NCBI GenBank assembly: GCA_965203865.1
Contig: OZ241916.1
Span: 1,922,001-1,986,000, forward strand
Length of the DNA: 64,000 nt
Source: G965200765 sp965203865
GTDB taxonomy: Bacteria; Pseudomonadota; Gammaproteobacteria; Arenicellales; JAJDZL01
Reading direction: 5' to 3'
Shown here piece after piece: positions 18,173 through 26,420 of this stretch (positions are counted from its first letter, which is position 1; the number at the start of each line of letters is the position of its first letter). The notes beneath the pieces were generated by a model. That model worked only from the letters and a program-made list of their open reading frames with translations. It made no database searches and had not been told where the DNA came from. Made by a program: the position numbers and the translations under genes.

Positions 18173-18541
18173 CTAGTCTTCAAGCAGTTCAATTCGGTCA
18201 GAATCGCCCAATGTCACCAAGCGGCCGTCCAAAGTGGTGAAGGTTCGACCTTTGATATCTTTTTGATAGGCTTTGTAAGTGTCAATTTTCTCATTTGAAT
18301 TACTTACGATTCGTATTGTCACAATTGTATGGTCTGCTTGCCACTTGTAATAAAAGAATCCTGCCGAACACAGTGCAAGTATGGCAGCGACAAGGTAAAT
18401 CGCCCAATGGCTGGACTTGCTTTTCTGCTCGGATGCAAATTTCAACTGTGCGGTATTGGCTACCCTGCTTCTGAATTTTGCGGAATAAATCAAAATAATA
18501 ACCAGCACAACCGCTAACGTAAATAAAATCTTTGTAAGCAT
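18173..18541 (-). CDS. Membrane protein of unknown function
   Basis: 122 residues. Two hydrophobic segments (about 5-20, FTLAVVLVIILIYSA, and 47-65, AIYLVAAILALCSAGFFYY) are joined by a basic cytoplasmic loop; a polar C-terminal half (about 55 residues) is predicted in the periplasm. Not recognised. It is first in a tight three-gene unit with the rhomboid protease and the DUF255 protein, so it may act with them. Confidence 0.65.
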   Translation of the reverse strand: MLTKILFTLAVVLVIILIYSAKFRSRVANTAQLKFASEQKSKSSHWAIYLVAAILALCSAGFFYYKWQADHTIVTIRIVSNSNEKIDTYKAYQKDIKGRTFTTLDGRLVTLGDSDRIELLED

Positions 18542-18907
18542 TTGCGGAGATGTATTGGCGGTTGGTTAACTAATTCTATAAACCATAGGAACTCAACGTG
18601 TATTTTACGATATACAGTTCAGACAATTGCCTTTGATATGTAATTGCAAACCAATCAGAGGCGTTTGAATTTCTATTTATATTTCGATTTGCAGGTTAAG
18701 TTGAGACTACAACGGTTTGAATAGTAGATACAAAGCGATACTTCATAAATTACGCTGTCGGATACGGCTTGGTACAAAGTCAATCAAGAATTAAAAGAGA
18801 TTGTATACAAGTCATCCCAGAGGCTTTGATTGAATTAAAATTCGCGGTCAATATTCTATATTCAAGCCAGTGCAGGCAATATCCAGTGACAGTAAGATTC
18901 TCTTTCC
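18542..18907. other. AT-rich intergenic region, divergent
   Basis: 366 bp between the 122-aa membrane protein gene (minus) and an MFS gene (plus). Promoters are expected here; I see no RNA gene or repeat. Confidence 0.5.
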
Positions 18908-20122
18908 ATGCCAAAGACTAACAGTGTAGTCATTACGGTTGCTCTGATGTGCGTTGCGCATGTTTTGAGTTTGCTGTCATTTGCGGTTTACCCCACACTA
19001 ATTCCGTCGCTTCAGGTTGAATGGCTTGCAACAAACACGGAAATGGGCTGGGTTGCGGGGATTTACTTCGGCGGCTATATCATAGCAGTCGGCGTACTCG
19101 TGTCCCTCACCGACAGATTCAATGCGCGGGACGTTTATCTGCTTTCAATGCTACTGGGTGTGTTGTCCGCTGTTGGTTTTGCGGTCGCTACAACCGGTGT
19201 AATCTCAGCAAGTATTTGGCGGTGCTTGCAAGGCATTGCAATTGCCGGCACCTACTTCCCCGGACTGAAAGCCTTGGTGGATGCTGTTCCAGATAGAGTG
19301 CAAAGCAGAACTGTTGCTGTCTACACTGCCTGTTTTGGCTTTGGCGTTGCAACGTCCTTCTTTGTTACCGGACTGCTGGTAAATCATATTGCATGGCAAT
19401 GGATATTCATCGTCTCGGCGTTGGGGCCTTTGACAGCCTTGGGGATTTCCTACTTCTTCCTGCCATCAGTGCCCCCGAAACGCAGCGAAGAAAAATTCAG
19501 TATTTTCTCGAACTTTAAATCGGTGCTTCAAAATCGAAAAGTACTGGGCTTCAGCATTGCCTACAGCGTGCATAATGTCGAATTGTTTGTTTTCCGCTCC
19601 TGGATTGTCGCATACTTGGTATTCGCGTTTTCCCAGCATGAACTAGGTTCATTCGGACTTGACTGGAACCCGGCAATAATTATTGCTGTTGTGAGTTTCA
19701 TTTCACAGCCATTCAGCATTTTGACAAATGAAATTGCCGAGCGAACAAATCGAATCAAAATTATTTTCATCGTAATGTTCGTATCCGCCAGCACCGGTAT
19801 CGCACTCGGCTTTGCCAGCCCTGTATCCATAGTTTTGATCGTTGCTCTGGCATGCCTGTACGGCATATTCACAATAGCAGATTCTGCCTCCATCACTTCC
19901 GCTGTCGTTCGTCATGCAAATACAAACCTACGAGGCACCACAATGGCTTTTCATTCACTGATCGGGTTTCTCGGTGCATTTATCGGACCTATAGTTTTCG
20001 GTGCAACTTTGGATATTACAGGTGGTTCCCACGTTGCCTACTCTTGGGGATTTGCTTTTGTAGTAACTGCTGTTATTGTCATGATTGGTCCAATCGCGGT
20101 ATACGTGTTTTCCCGCGATTGA
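18908..20122 (+). CDS. MFS transporter
   Basis: 404 residues with 12 predicted helices. After helix 2 it has SLTDRFNARDVYLLS, the equivalent of the MFS DRxxxR loop. The second half begins near FSIFSNFKSVLQNRKVLGFS. Substrate unknown. Monocistronic as far as visible. Confidence 0.82.
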   Translation: MPKTNSVVITVALMCVAHVLSLLSFAVYPTLIPSLQVEWLATNTEMGWVAGIYFGGYIIAVGVLVSLTDRFNARDVYLLSMLLGVLSAVGFAVATTGVISASIWRCLQGIAIAGTYFPGLKALVDAVPDRVQSRTVAVYTACFGFGVATSFFVTGLLVNHIAWQWIFIVSALGPLTALGISYFFLPSVPPKRSEEKFSIFSNFKSVLQNRKVLGFSIAYSVHNVELFVFRSWIVAYLVFAFSQHELGSFGLDWNPAIIIAVVSFISQPFSILTNEIAERTNRIKIIFIVMFVSASTGIALGFASPVSIVLIVALACLYGIFTIADSASITSAVVRHANTNLRGTTMAFHSLIGFLGAFIGPIVFGATLDITGGSHVAYSWGFAFVVTAVIVMIGPIAVYVFSRD

Positions 20123-20181
20123 ATATAGAAAATCAAGCCACCTCCCGGATACCCGGTAGAAGGATGGAAGAATTTATGTGG

Positions 20182-21744
20182 TTATGCGGCAGTGTTTAAA
20201 TGATGAAACTGTGGTTCATCCGAAATTTTTAGTTTATGACTGAAATAATCGTTTATCCAGTCTGGAACCACACCTGACTGTTTTGTGTAATCAACTGCAG
20301 TCGAAACATCTTTGGCAGGAAGTTTATCAAATACATGCTCGGCGGGGACAAGGGAATTGTTCAGATCGTTCGGTTCAAATTTTTCCAAGCCATTTCCATA
20401 CTTCCGAATCGATAATGACACAATGTCCCGCCCGGGCAAGGACGCAAGGTACAGAAACAGGTAGTCAATGTAATTTTTTCCAAGCAAGTTCGGTTGAAAG
20501 CCGTGAAAACAGGTCAAGTTGACAGCGTCGCTTTCATTTTTAATGATTTTGTATCCGTTGCGCGAAAACACACCCAGCAAGAGTGGGGAAGGATTTCGAA
20601 ACTCCGTTTTATACCAAGGACTACGCCTGCTTGTCAGATAACGCTTGTGATAGCCTTCCAATTCTCCTTTTTTGATATAAGAATTGACCGATTTTGAGTG
20701 TGGTGAAGCGGCACTAAACAAAAAAACACGAGCATCATGTTTCTTCAAACTTTCAAAATCCTGATTCCCAAAATGATTTTTTTGAATTTGAATGCTTTTC
20801 GAAATACAGGGAACCACATCCGAGCTGCCGATTCCCAATGCCATTAACTCGGACGGTTTAAGAATAAAAAAATCGTTGGCACCAGTAGCAATTCCTCTTC
20901 TAAATCGACCGTAACTACTCATTGGAACCAAATTTCCATGGTTCACTGCAAAGTTGCCTGCCGAAAAGTGCTGCATCCACTTTTCCTCTGGAGCCAAATA
21001 TTTTCGTTCTACACTTGAAATCGGCTCACTGCCCAATATCCCGTCCAGCGAACACAGTGAATTTACAGTATAGAAATTCACATGAGAATAGGTTTTGGCC
21101 TTGTCGTACAAAATGATGCCCGCAGTAGTAATGACCTCGGGGAACACATCTTTTTCACAGTCAAGTTTGATTATTGCCATCAAGTGTCCGTGTTCAATCA
21201 AACACTTCTTTACAGTTGCACCGTATCCTGTATTCAGGAACTCAAGGGGCATAATGTATGCCATTCTGCCTGAATTGCCTAGTTCATAGATTGACTTCAT
21301 CAAAAATGCAGCGGCAATGTTCGTGTAGCCAGATACCTCCAAACCCATTCTTTCCCTAAACGCCCGAACAATAGTATCTCTATTCGCACAATTTTGGAAA
21401 CGCATATAAGGAGGATTGCATACTATGTTGTTATGCGACACGCCCCAGAGTTGAAAGTAATCGGAATTTGAGATTTGTATAATTTTCTCTGGTGCTTTTT
21501 CTGCCAGGAAATTGAAAATTTCCGGATCGGATTCGCATCCCGAAAATTCTATTTCAGGCTTGCAGGAAACAGGGGTTAAAAAGGCTCCCAAGCCAAAGGC
21601 AGGGTCGAACAGTGTATTCTTTCCAGATTCCAATACCCATTCAACCATAAATTGGGCTACAAGCGGATGAGTAAAGTATTGCCCAAATTTTTTCCGATGC
21701 TTGCCACCTACTTTCAATGAATATTCAGTGTGATCAAGCTGCAT
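20182..21744 (-). CDS. Solitary N6-adenine DNA methyltransferase, Eco57I-like
   Basis: 520-residue class I methyltransferase of the type that combines a catalytic and a target-recognition region in one chain. The N-terminal KFGQYFTHPLVAQFMVEWVL is typical of type I/Eco57I-type enzymes. The SAM motif I is DPAFGLGAF (residues 47-55) and the catalytic motif IV is NPPY (110-113). Residues about 280-500 look like a TaqI-type specificity domain (FRRGIATGANDFF). No nuclease domain and no restriction endonuclease gene are nearby, so it is either an orphan methylase or the remains of a restriction-modification system. It ends 59 bp from the convergent MFS gene. Confidence 0.8.
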   Translation of the reverse strand: MQLDHTEYSLKVGGKHRKKFGQYFTHPLVAQFMVEWVLESGKNTLFDPAFGLGAFLTPVSCKPEIEFSGCESDPEIFNFLAEKAPEKIIQISNSDYFQLWGVSHNNIVCNPPYMRFQNCANRDTIVRAFRERMGLEVSGYTNIAAAFLMKSIYELGNSGRMAYIMPLEFLNTGYGATVKKCLIEHGHLMAIIKLDCEKDVFPEVITTAGIILYDKAKTYSHVNFYTVNSLCSLDGILGSEPISSVERKYLAPEEKWMQHFSAGNFAVNHGNLVPMSSYGRFRRGIATGANDFFILKPSELMALGIGSSDVVPCISKSIQIQKNHFGNQDFESLKKHDARVFLFSAASPHSKSVNSYIKKGELEGYHKRYLTSRRSPWYKTEFRNPSPLLLGVFSRNGYKIIKNESDAVNLTCFHGFQPNLLGKNYIDYLFLYLASLPGRDIVSLSIRKYGNGLEKFEPNDLNNSLVPAEHVFDKLPAKDVSTAVDYTKQSGVVPDWINDYFSHKLKISDEPQFHHLNTAA

Positions 21745-22148
21745 TTTTATAGAATAAAAATTATCGAAATTTATTTGGTGACAATAAAAATCATGAACCG
21801 TGATTTCCCGTCAATAGCATTTTTGCGTATTGATGTACTTGCAGATTTCGTTAGTTTAGCATAGACAGTCCGGCCACACTTGCGTTATTGAATAAATTTG
21901 TTGCTTTTCAACGTCAACGGCTAGCCTGGTTCAAGGACTAGGTTAAAACTTTGCTCTGGTTGACTTTGATGAACGCCCTTGCACTGCAAGCGTCCCGTGA
22001 AACATCAGCCAGTGGGGTTCCTGCAGGTCAAGCAATCATTGCTCTAACGGGCAATCTTTCTTGCTTATGGAGCATGCATTGTGCAGCGTCAAAAATAAAT
22101 TTAAAATATTCGGCATCCATAGCCGTGGTTGGAGACAACTCAACAAAA
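21745..22148. other. Intergenic region between methyltransferase and BMC operon
   Basis: 404 bp downstream of the last BMC gene and upstream of the methyltransferase, both on the minus strand. It should contain the BMC operon's end and the methyltransferase promoter. No clear terminator or gene was seen. Confidence 0.4.
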
Positions 22149-22778
22149 TTAATGTTCCCGTCCAGTGACTTGTTCGAATTTGGCTAGCACTGTGCTTAGT
22201 GCGATTTCGATTTGTTCCTTATTACCAGATATAAACACTCTGCCCGACGCACCAATCATTTGACAATTAACAAGCACGTTTGATGGTGCCGCCTTCTCAG
22301 CTTCGTTTGCAGCTGCAGCGGAAAACAATGCAGGTGCAATTTCCAGCAACAGCAAGGATTCCCCGGGAAGCAGCATGGAGGCTTCTCGCTGGCGATTCAA
22401 AATTACTGAATGCTGGTCCGTTACATTTTCCACAATATCGGAATACAAAATTCTCGGCTTAAGCTGATCTTCCGCCTTCAAACCAAAGCCCGCCAGAATT
22501 GCATCACCCGCTTCTTCAATTTCCTCAAGATTTTGACTATGCAGTTCAAGAATCCCAAACTGGCGCTCTACATAAAGAATACCCGGCTCCACACCCGGTA
22601 CCGACTTCAATGCAAGGTCCGCGACTCTATGAATTGCCAGTGCAGGAGCGACCTCAACAATAAGTGAATTCATGCTCTGCATGGGCACATAGCCGCGAGC
22701 GCGCATTGCTGTCGCCATGTACGCCGCAAACTGCTTCTGTAAATCTTCAATTTGAAGATAGACGCGTAACTCTGCCAT
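22149..22778 (-). CDS. BMC-T microcompartment shell protein (tandem BMC domains), second copy
   Basis: 209-residue shell protein made of two fused BMC domains, forming a pseudohexameric trimer in the facet of a microcompartment. The first domain spans about residues 1-95 (SLIVEVAPALAIHRVADLALKS, here residues 38-59, ending in VERQFGILELHS), the second about 110-205 (PGESLLLLEIAPALFSAAAANE, GASGRVFISG). It is clearly a paralogue of the BMC-T at 24205 but more diverged, with fewer matches in the first domain. Last gene of the operon, 85 bp after BMC-H, with a hairpin between them. Confidence 0.88.
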   Translation of the reverse strand: MAELRVYLQIEDLQKQFAAYMATAMRARGYVPMQSMNSLIVEVAPALAIHRVADLALKSVPGVEPGILYVERQFGILELHSQNLEEIEEAGDAILAGFGLKAEDQLKPRILYSDIVENVTDQHSVILNRQREASMLLPGESLLLLEIAPALFSAAAANEAEKAAPSNVLVNCQMIGASGRVFISGNKEQIEIALSTVLAKFEQVTGREH

Positions 22779-22809
22779 ACAAATATATCCTGACTGTACT
22801 GCAATTCCT

Positions 22810-22838
22810 CTGAAGCGGCCATTCAGATACCGCTTCAG
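22810..22838 (-). promoter_or_regulatory. Intercistronic hairpin between BMC-H and BMC-T
   Basis: CTGAAGCGG (22810-22818) pairs perfectly with CCGCTTCAG (22830-22838). It lies in the 85-bp gap downstream of the BMC-H gene and upstream of the last BMC-T gene. There is no T tract, so it is more likely an mRNA stabiliser or processing element, which would favour BMC-H over the distal BMC-T, than a terminator. The function is inferred. Confidence 0.5.
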
Positions 22839-22863
22839 CTATGCTTGACTAGCCGCAAGTATT

Positions 22864-23145
22864 TTATTCAGACTTGCCGGCACCGTATTCTCGTACCACA
22901 TCAGCGTGCGGTCGAGGAATGACGTGGACGGAAACGACTTCGCCGACAGAACCGGCAGCTTCCGACCCTGCTTCGGTTGCTGCCTTGACAGCTCCAACAT
23001 CTCCGCGAACCAGTACAGATACCAAACCGGCTCCAACTTGCTCGCGTCCGATGATTTCAACATTCGCAGCTTTCACCATTGCGTCGGCGGCTGTAAAAGA
23101 AGCTACATATCCGCGTGTTTCAATAAATCCAATTGCGTTTGACAT
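22864..23145 (-). CDS. BMC-H microcompartment shell protein
   Basis: 93-residue single BMC-domain protein forming the hexameric tiles of the shell. The standard start AIGFIETRGYVASFTAADAM is followed by KAANVEIIGREQVGAGLVSV, a pore-loop region VRGDVGAVKAATEAG and the C-terminal VSVHVIPRPHADV. RBS GGAG lies 6-7 nt before the ATG. The only BMC-H in the operon. Confidence 0.96.
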   Translation of the reverse strand: MSNAIGFIETRGYVASFTAADAMVKAANVEIIGREQVGAGLVSVLVRGDVGAVKAATEAGSEAAGSVGEVVSVHVIPRPHADVVREYGAGKSE

Positions 23146-23186
23146 AGTTCACTCCATAATTTTGTAAATAGTAAATAATTATTTTG

Positions 23187-23690
23187 TTATTCAAAATCCT
23201 GAACAGGGCGCAATGCCTGTTCAATAACCTTTTCTGCTTCCTTTCGAGTCCAGGCATAAGGTCGTCCTGACCCTGTACGCATCCCTCTGTCTCGCAATTT
23301 ATCTCGTAATCCCTTTGGAGTTAAGTTCAGAATTTGCGCGAGGTGCTCGGTTTTGTAAATCTCGACATCTGCTGGCAATTGTCCCGCCAAGCGGCGGGCT
23401 TCTGCCATATAAGAAGACATTCCTGCAGTACCCTCTTCAGTCTCTTCATCCACAATACCAATTACCAGGGCATCAACTACAGCATTGCCAAATTCAAACC
23501 AACCTTTCGCTACCGACCCCTGGGTAACAAGAACTCGTTCTCCCTGGCCTGCTCCCAGTGGGTCATAAGCAAGCAGACTTTCTATGCTGCCATTATTCTC
23601 CACTACTTCAATTTCCAGCAATGCACCGCCAGGTAACTCTTCAAGTCTCCTTGTCGTCCAGATTTTTCCGGTTACAGTTCCCACTTTCAT
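23187..23690 (-). CDS. BMC-P (EutN/CcmL) vertex protein fused to a helix-turn-helix-like domain
   Basis: 167 residues, about twice the usual length of a pentameric vertex protein. Residues 1-83 are a EutN/CcmL domain: MKVGTVTGKIWTTRR, LLEIEVVE, LAYDPLGAGQGERVLVTQGS, then VVDALVIGIVDE. After a linker (84-108) the C-terminal part (about 109-160) reads like a small winged HTH of the excisionase/MerR sort: IYKTEHLAQILNLTPKGLRD, then KLRDRGMRTGSGRPYAWTRK and a closing helix EAEKVIEQAL. The HTH call is from pattern only. The gene overlaps the preceding 170-aa gene by 4 bp (ATGA). The tail would project from the shell vertex and could bind nucleic acid or a cargo partner. Confidence 0.85.
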   Translation of the reverse strand: MKVGTVTGKIWTTRRLEELPGGALLEIEVVENNGSIESLLAYDPLGAGQGERVLVTQGSVAKGWFEFGNAVVDALVIGIVDEETEEGTAGMSSYMAEARRLAGQLPADVEIYKTEHLAQILNLTPKGLRDKLRDRGMRTGSGRPYAWTRKEAEKVIEQALRPVQDFE

Positions 23691-24199
23691 GTCTGTTCCC
23701 TCACAATTTCTAGTTTCACTGCTCGTGCCCGGTCTTTGGCTAACGGTGTCAGTACAGCACCCCTCCCCAGCACGACTCGTTGATATTCTTTCGCCAATTT
23801 TAAAATTTTCGATTCGGTCAAAATTCCAGACTCTTGCAAGTAGTCTCCCGAGCGAGCTTCATAATTTTCCACTTCTTTCTTTCCCGCCTTAACACCATTC
23901 GTTGAACCCGCCTCAAGGTCGAATTCAACTTTTCCTGATAACACCAGGCTTCTTATATTTTCATCCTGAGCACATGCAATCAATTCCTTTACGAATTCGT
24001 TCAGGAGCTTTGATGATTCCAGCTTGATTAAAATCGGCGATTTGGACTTTGCCCGACTTGAAGCAAGAATTTTTCTGCCTAAAGGAGAATCGCTTGTCTT
24101 CGACCTATTCTGGGGATCAGCTTTCCTTTGCGAGGTAGCCTCTCGCAATGCATCTCGCACAATGGACCGTATTTGCTCCTTTGAAAACTCGTGTTCCAT
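23687..24199 (-). CDS. BMC-locus protein with cargo-type N-terminal helix
   Basis: 170 residues, no enzyme family recognised. Residues 4-20 (EFSKEQIRSIVRDALRE) form a short amphipathic helix of the kind used as an encapsulation peptide, followed by a polar, probably disordered linker (about 22-50). The middle is helical (KLLNEFVKELIACAQDE), and the end (VVLGRGAVLTPLAKDRARAV) resembles the 'TP-A-D-A' segment seen near the start of EutT and in other BMC-linked proteins. It lies 5 bp after BMC-T and overlaps BMC-P by 4 bp. I recall a hypothetical gene at the same place in the mycobacterial RMM locus. A scaffold between shell and cargo is a reasonable guess. Confidence 0.6.
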   Translation of the reverse strand: MEHEFSKEQIRSIVRDALREATSQRKADPQNRSKTSDSPLGRKILASSRAKSKSPILIKLESSKLLNEFVKELIACAQDENIRSLVLSGKVEFDLEAGSTNGVKAGKKEVENYEARSGDYLQESGILTESKILKLAKEYQRVVLGRGAVLTPLAKDRARAVKLEIVREQT

Positions 24200-24204
24200 A
24201 TCTT

Positions 24205-24810
24205 CTACATTCTCGCTTCCAACGCTTCTTCTGCTGCTCTGGCCGCAGAACGCACATCGCTTTCAGGTCCGCTCAAGTAAACACGACCGGTTGCCCCGAT
24301 CATTCTGTAATCCACCACTTTAACATCTGCTGCTTTTTCAGCTTCATTTGCTGCCAGAATACTGTAGGATGCCGGTTGCATTTCCAGTACAAACAAAGAT
24401 TCTCCCGGCAATGCCATGGACCCCAGTTTGTTTCGATTGATTAAAAATGCATGGTAGTTGTCCAACCGCTTTACTATGTTTGATGCCAGAATTTCAGGTG
24501 GCATAGCATCGCTGGCACTTGCCCCAAGCGCATCCAGGACTGCTTCTCCTCCCGCAACAACATCTGCTGTCTTTTCCGAATGGAACTCGAGATAGCCGTA
24601 TTGCCTTTCCACAACCAGGATTCCCGGCTTCACATCCACGCTCTTGAGCGCAATATCGGTAATTCCTTCAATATGCAGTCCCGGTACAACCTCAATGACC
24701 ATGGAAGCCATGTTTGCACGCGGCAAAAAACCGCGTATCCACGTGCCCAAGTAACACATGGTCTTCGGTTGCAACTGGTCAATGAAAATATAAGATCGAA
24801 TTTGCGCCAT
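24205..24810 (-). CDS. BMC-T microcompartment shell protein (tandem BMC domains), first copy
   Basis: 201 residues with two BMC domains. First domain: YLGTWIRGFLPRANMASMVI, IEGITDIALKS, ILVVERQYGYLEFHS. Second: HAFLINRNKLGSMALPGESL, ASYSILAANEAEKAADVKVV, GATGRVYLSGPE. The sequence is of the type found in Rhodococcus/Mycobacterium (RMM) and Haliangium microcompartment loci, from memory. It follows the aldehyde dehydrogenase gene by 10 bp. Pore residues cannot be judged without a model. Confidence 0.93.
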   Translation of the reverse strand: MAQIRSYIFIDQLQPKTMCYLGTWIRGFLPRANMASMVIEVVPGLHIEGITDIALKSVDVKPGILVVERQYGYLEFHSEKTADVVAGGEAVLDALGASASDAMPPEILASNIVKRLDNYHAFLINRNKLGSMALPGESLFVLEMQPASYSILAANEAEKAADVKVVDYRMIGATGRVYLSGPESDVRSAARAAEEALEARM

Positions 24811-24820
24811 GGCGAATTAT

Positions 24821-26389
24821 TTACTCGCGTACTATCTGAAGGGAACGAATTTCCTCAAGAATGATTTCGTGAATCGCTTCTCTCAGGTCTTGCCCCGAAT
24901 CAATCAATGTCAGCGGGGAAGTTGCCATTGTCGCATCAGCATAATCCGATGAAAACGAGTAGTCGGTGTTTCCATTCAATTGATTTCGAGGCTGTTCGAC
25001 TGGCAAATTAAGCTCACTGTAACGAGACATGTCCGCAATTTCATTCTTGTTGTGAGCAAGCCGTACCCACTGAACAAGATGTTGCGGGCCGACGTTTTCT
25101 CCTACAGAACTTCTGCCATAGAATCCGGTGCCAACCGTCATTGTCGGCGCGAGGTTTGTTTCGAACCCGGATGCTCCCATGCTGCAAGGTGCATTGACAG
25201 CAGTTCGAAGAACATTCAATCCTGCACCAAATCGCAATATCATTTCCGAATCTTTGCAATGTATCGCTGCTGAATGTCCGTTGCCCATTTTTCGCGTCAT
25301 GGCTGCACATGCCTTTACAGCAGCACTTCTGCTGGGTACCGTAAAAAATCCGAGAACCGGACAAAGCTTTTCCCGGCTTAGTGGATAGTCGTCTCCGATT
25401 CGGTCAAGCAAAACTACAAGGACTCTTGTATCGGCAGGCACCCGGATACGCGCTCGCTCTGCTATCCACTCCGCGGATTTTCCAATTACAGAAATGTCAA
25501 ACGAATCTTCGGGAAACAACAAATTCTCGATACGCTCTCGTTCTTCTTCCGTACAGAAATAACAGCCCTGCTTTTGCATTGCCAAGACGAGTTCATCGCG
25601 AATCGACTGATGCGCGACCACTGCCGATTCATTCGTACACAAAATGCTTTGGTCAAACGATTTGCTGTTTGCAATGCATTCAGCTGCATGGCCAATATCG
25701 GCTGTTTCGTCGACATAGGCTGGACAGTTGCCAGGACCGACCCCCAGTGCTGGATTTCCTGAACTGTAAGCTGCTCTTACCATCGGAGAGCCTCCTGTTG
25801 CCAGAATCAAGTCAATCCGGTCAGATTTCATAACGGTCTGAATCACGGACAAATTCGGTTCTTCAATTATCTGAACAATACCATCAGGAGCACCAGCATT
25901 TTCGATGACTTCAGATATCCTGTGAACTGCATCAGAGCAACATTCGCGTGCTGCTGGATGAGGACTGATTACAACAGCATTTCGAGTCATCAGACAAATA
26001 AGAACTTTAAAAAATACTGAACAAACTGGATTTGTGGAAGGCGTCAGCGCGAATACTACGCCCGCGGGTCGCGGAATCTTGACCACTCCTGTATTTTCAT
26101 TCACCCGATGGCTTATAAAATCCTGCTCCTTGTAGTAATCGTAGATGCCCTTGCTGCACATGCGATTCTTGATTTCCTTGTGGTCAGCATTTCCAAACCC
26201 GGTTTCCGCCACTGCCCAGTCTGCGTACTCTCTTGCTGTCGCCTCGCCCAAGCTGGCAACTTCCTTTGCAATCCTCATAACATCGCCCCGACCATAATCG
26301 GCAAAAACACTGGCCGCCCAGCGAGCGCGCTCTACCATCTGCGCCACCTGATGCCTCTGTCTGGTTTCCGGTTCAACAGGAATTGACAT
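24821..26389 (-). CDS. CoA-acylating aldehyde dehydrogenase of the microcompartment
   Basis: Oxidises an aldehyde to acyl-CoA with NAD and CoA, the signature reaction inside metabolosomes. 522 residues from the ATG at 26389 (AAGGAG 11 nt upstream; the GTG 4 codons earlier would sit on the RBS). Relatedness to EutE/PduP/AdhE-type enzymes is shown by PRPAGVVFALTPSTNPVCSV, LILATGGSPMVRAAYSSG, PALGVGPGN and the catalytic cysteine C251 in SFDQSILCTNESAVV. The final ~24 residues (from DLREAIHEIILEEIRSLQI) form an amphipathic helix after a ~50-residue polar linker, fitting a C-terminal encapsulation peptide. First gene of the BMC operon. The aldehyde is not identifiable. Confidence 0.9.
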   Translation of the reverse strand: MSIPVEPETRQRHQVAQMVERARWAASVFADYGRGDVMRIAKEVASLGEATAREYADWAVAETGFGNADHKEIKNRMCSKGIYDYYKEQDFISHRVNENTGVVKIPRPAGVVFALTPSTNPVCSVFFKVLICLMTRNAVVISPHPAARECCSDAVHRISEVIENAGAPDGIVQIIEEPNLSVIQTVMKSDRIDLILATGGSPMVRAAYSSGNPALGVGPGNCPAYVDETADIGHAAECIANSKSFDQSILCTNESAVVAHQSIRDELVLAMQKQGCYFCTEEERERIENLLFPEDSFDISVIGKSAEWIAERARIRVPADTRVLVVLLDRIGDDYPLSREKLCPVLGFFTVPSRSAAVKACAAMTRKMGNGHSAAIHCKDSEMILRFGAGLNVLRTAVNAPCSMGASGFETNLAPTMTVGTGFYGRSSVGENVGPQHLVQWVRLAHNKNEIADMSRYSELNLPVEQPRNQLNGNTDYSFSSDYADATMATSPLTLIDSGQDLREAIHEIILEEIRSLQIVRE

Positions 26390-26420
26390 GTTTTTTTCCA
26401 CTCCTTGACTTTCTTCAAGT

